Shown here one piece after another: positions 34,906 through 36,645 of a stretch of 36,645 nt of DNA (the first letter of the stretch is position 1; every line of letters begins with the position of its first letter). Source of the stretch: SAR116 cluster bacterium AG-325-I21 (GTDB lineage Bacteria > Pseudomonadota > Alphaproteobacteria > Puniceispirillales > Puniceispirillaceae); NCBI GenBank assembly GCA_003282865.1, contig QBYK01000016.1, positions 1 to 36,645 of the forward strand. The letters are read 5' to 3'. Under the pieces are notes generated by a model. The model worked only from the letters and a program-made list of their open reading frames with translations, ran no database searches and was not told the DNA's origin. A program made the position numbers and the translations under genes.

Positions 34906-35619
34906 TTGCATAGGATTGCTGTTGTTACGGGAAGTTCAAGTGGCATTGGGAGGGCAACTGCCACTCGGCTTTTAGAAGCAGGCTTTACGGTAATTGGCTT
35001 GGCTCGACATCATAACCAATCTGGGATGAGTCATGATCGTTATCATCCTTGCACAGCGGATTTTTCTGATATTGAGGAATTAGATAAAATTGCCGCGGAT
35101 ATTTCAAAAGATCATCCAGAAATTAGTGTGTTAGTTTGTAATGCAGGCTTTGGTGATTTTAGGCATCTTGAAAATTTTTCGTATAAGCAAATCCAAGAAT
35201 TTCTAAATGTAAATTTAGTCGCCCACATTGTTCTCTGTCGCCACATGGCCAGCGGCATGAAAAAGCTTGGGCAAGGAGATATCGTCATAGTTGGTTCGGA
35301 AGCAGCTTTGATAGGCAAAAGAAAAGCAACGCTATATTCAGCGGCCAAATTCGGGATCCGTGGCTTTGCTCAATCTTTGAGAGATGAGGTGGGATCATCT
35401 GGTCTAAGAGTTTGTCTAATTAATCCTGGCATGGTCAGGAGTGCGTTTTTTAATGACCTAGATTTTGAGCCTGGTAACTCTCCAGAAAATGCTATAGAGC
35501 CAGATGATATTGCAAAAGTAATTGTTGAGACGGTTGGGACGCGGAAGGGCACCGTGATTGACGAAGTTAATTTATCGCCAGCATCAAAAGCCATTTATTT
35601 TAAAAATAAAAGATTATGA
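34906..35619 (+). CDS. Short-chain dehydrogenase/reductase
   Basis: This classical SDR has 237 residues: cofactor loop 'TGSSSGIGRA' (8-17), 'LVCNAGFGDF' (76-85), Ser131, and catalytic Tyr144 and Lys148 in 'LYSAAKFGIRGF'. Arg34 after the second strand suggests NADPH. No ATG is available; TTG at 34906 follows AAGGAA by eight bases and gives the expected family start ('HRIAVVTGSSSG'). The only upstream codons before an in-frame stop are non-start apart from ATT at 34900. The gene lies 24 bases after the radical SAM gene and closes the four-gene unit. The substrate is unknown. Confidence 0.88.
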   Translation: MHRIAVVTGSSSGIGRATATRLLEAGFTVIGLARHHNQSGMSHDRYHPCTADFSDIEELDKIAADISKDHPEISVLVCNAGFGDFRHLENFSYKQIQEFLNVNLVAHIVLCRHMASGMKKLGQGDIVIVGSEAALIGKRKATLYSAAKFGIRGFAQSLRDEVGSSGLRVCLINPGMVRSAFFNDLDFEPGNSPENAIEPDDIAKVIVETVGTRKGTVIDEVNLSPASKAIYFKNKRL

Positions 35620-35826
35620 ATTCAGAACAATTAGGCCCATACCCTGAAGATCGTATGCTCAAATTCCAGCCCCGAAACCAACTTTTTCAATTTGTGACAA
35701 TTAATAAGCTGACATAATTTTGAGATAGAAATTGGCTTGCATGACATTGGGGCGTGACCCTTGAAGCGTTTAGATTGCGGTTGCTTGCTATATGATCAAG
35801 GCTTTTTTCTTCCTTAGCTACGCAAA

Positions 35827-36573
35827 TTATTGGAACGTCGGTAAACTGAGACCGATCCAAATAAAATTGATCCCACCGATCACGGTCATTATGTCAACCA
35901 AAATGCCATGAGAGTTGTTGTTCATTCCGCGTAAAAACCTGCGACCGATAATGTTGCCTGGCAAGGTTGCGGCGCCTGCTAATAAACCGACTAAAATTAT
36001 TTCTTGGGTCATCAAGCCAACACTGCCATACGTTACCACCCGCGTGGCGTTTGTCAGGGTGGCAATGACAGCCATTGTGGCGACAAAACTGGTTCGGGAA
36101 AGTCCGTAACCAAGCATAAAGGGAATGAGCAGCATGCCAGGCCCAACAGCTGATCCTGCCAAAAATCCAAAAACACCACCGATGCAACTCAGAGTAAGGG
36201 GAGATGTTTTTACCGATTTTGATTTTGCCCATCTTCTCAATGGAATAGAGATAAGCACGACGCTGCCGAGTAATAATGCGATTGCATTGGCCTCAAGCTG
36301 CGCATAGGTAAGCCCTCCAACAACAACCATTGGCAGCGCTGGTAAAGTGATCCGAAAGAAAACTTCACTGTGGAAATCAACGCGGTTTACCCAAGACCGT
36401 GAAAAGCTTCCAATCGTTAACATGACTCCTAAAACAGGCATAATTGTGGTGATGCCAACAATAGGTGTCAGAAAGATTGCCGGTAACAATCCTCCAGCTA
36501 CACCAGTAACACCTGAAATACACGCGGTAATAAAGGCAATCAGCACGATAAGGAGGAGTTCGAAAGGTTCCAA
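35827..36573 (-). CDS. TauE/SafE-family membrane permease
   Basis: This 8-helix type inner-membrane protein belongs to the family that exports sulfite and other small anions such as sulfoacetate. 'ITACISGVTGVAGGLLPAIFL' in helix 1 and 'GVFGFLAGSAVGPGMLLIPF' midway form the typical internal repeat. The frame is open to the window end. TTG at 36573 with AAGGAT nine bases upstream gives 248 residues, the usual length, and starts just before helix 1; a start farther upstream or beyond the window cannot be ruled out. Sulfite export would fit the sulfite-oxidase-family gene 6.5 kb away, but they are not adjacent. Confidence 0.8.
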   Translation of the reverse strand: MEPFELLLIVLIAFITACISGVTGVAGGLLPAIFLTPIVGITTIMPVLGVMLTIGSFSRSWVNRVDFHSEVFFRITLPALPMVVVGGLTYAQLEANAIALLLGSVVLISIPLRRWAKSKSVKTSPLTLSCIGGVFGFLAGSAVGPGMLLIPFMLGYGLSRTSFVATMAVIATLTNATRVVTYGSVGLMTQEIILVGLLAGAATLPGNIIGRRFLRGMNNNSHGILVDIMTVIGGINFIWIGLSLPTFQ

Positions 36574-36645
36574 TATTTTGTGATCCTTGCCGCCAATTGG
36601 GCAGTTAATTTGTTTATGTTTTTCATGCTTGAGGCTGCTGATCAA

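Noticed and set aside
34906-35619. An alternative start for the SDR at ATG 34878 or 34883
   Set aside because: Both ATGs are in other frames. The 34878 frame stops after 11 codons, and neither leads into the SDR sequence.

Overview
The window reads as chromosomal DNA of a heterotrophic, probably marine alphaproteobacterium. This is an inference from gene content: two complete tripartite tricarboxylate (TTT) transporters, a tungstate ABC importer, CaiB/BaiF and ureidoglycine genes, an Atm1-type exporter and a DUF3604 protein. Coding density is high and base composition moderate. A SAR116-like relative would fit, but nothing seen here proves it. I found no rRNA, tRNA, CRISPR array, insertion sequence or phage gene.

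Layout. 1-3.5 kb (+): an Atm1-type ABC exporter cut by the window edge, then a class III CoA-transferase. 3.7-8.7 kb (-): TTT system 1 (tctC-tctB-tctA) followed by a thiamine-diphosphate enzyme. 8.9-9.9 kb (+): a quinone-oxidoreductase-type reductase. 9.9-12.2 kb (-): tungstate importer in the order tupB-tupC-tupA. 12.4-13.3 kb (-): a 3-hydroxyisobutyrate-dehydrogenase-type enzyme. 13.4-14.4 kb (+): a decayed PrpF-type isomerase. 14.4-17.7 kb (-): TTT system 2. 17.9-19.7 kb (+): an L-aspartate dehydrogenase-like protein and a fumarylacetoacetate-hydrolase-family enzyme. 19.8-22.9 kb (-): ureidoglycine aminohydrolase, a YghU-type glutathione enzyme and an MFS exporter. 23.1-27.9 kb (+): an apparent operon of DUF3604/PHP-like protein, gamma-glutamyltransferase-family enzyme and D-2-hydroxyacid dehydrogenase. 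28.2-31.9 kb (-): a sulfite-oxidase-family molybdoenzyme, then an enoyl-CoA hydratase/acyl-CoA synthetase pair. 32.2-35.6 kb (+): glycosyltransferase, MTAN-like nucleosidase, spore-photoproduct-lyase-like radical SAM protein and short-chain dehydrogenase. 35.8 kb to the end (-): a TauE/SafE permease.

Function. Most of the window is scavenging and catabolism: periplasmic capture of carboxylates by two Bug-type receptors, CoA activation, and oxidation by several dehydrogenases. The tungstate importer could supply metal to a pterin enzyme, and the one such enzyme visible is the sulfite-oxidase-family protein at 28.2 kb.

The best candidate for something undescribed is the four-gene set at 32.2-35.6 kb. 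Three of its genes overlap by 4 bases (GTGA, ATGA), and it is more AT-rich than its surroundings. It joins an MTAN-like nucleosidase with an intact catalytic triad to a radical SAM protein that seems to have Tyr where spore photoproduct lyase has its catalytic Cys. Other points worth a look are the multiply broken PrpF gene, a gamma-glutamyltransferase-family protein with Leu at the usual substrate-binding Arg, and strong stem-loops at the same place, between receptor and small permease gene, in both TTT operons.
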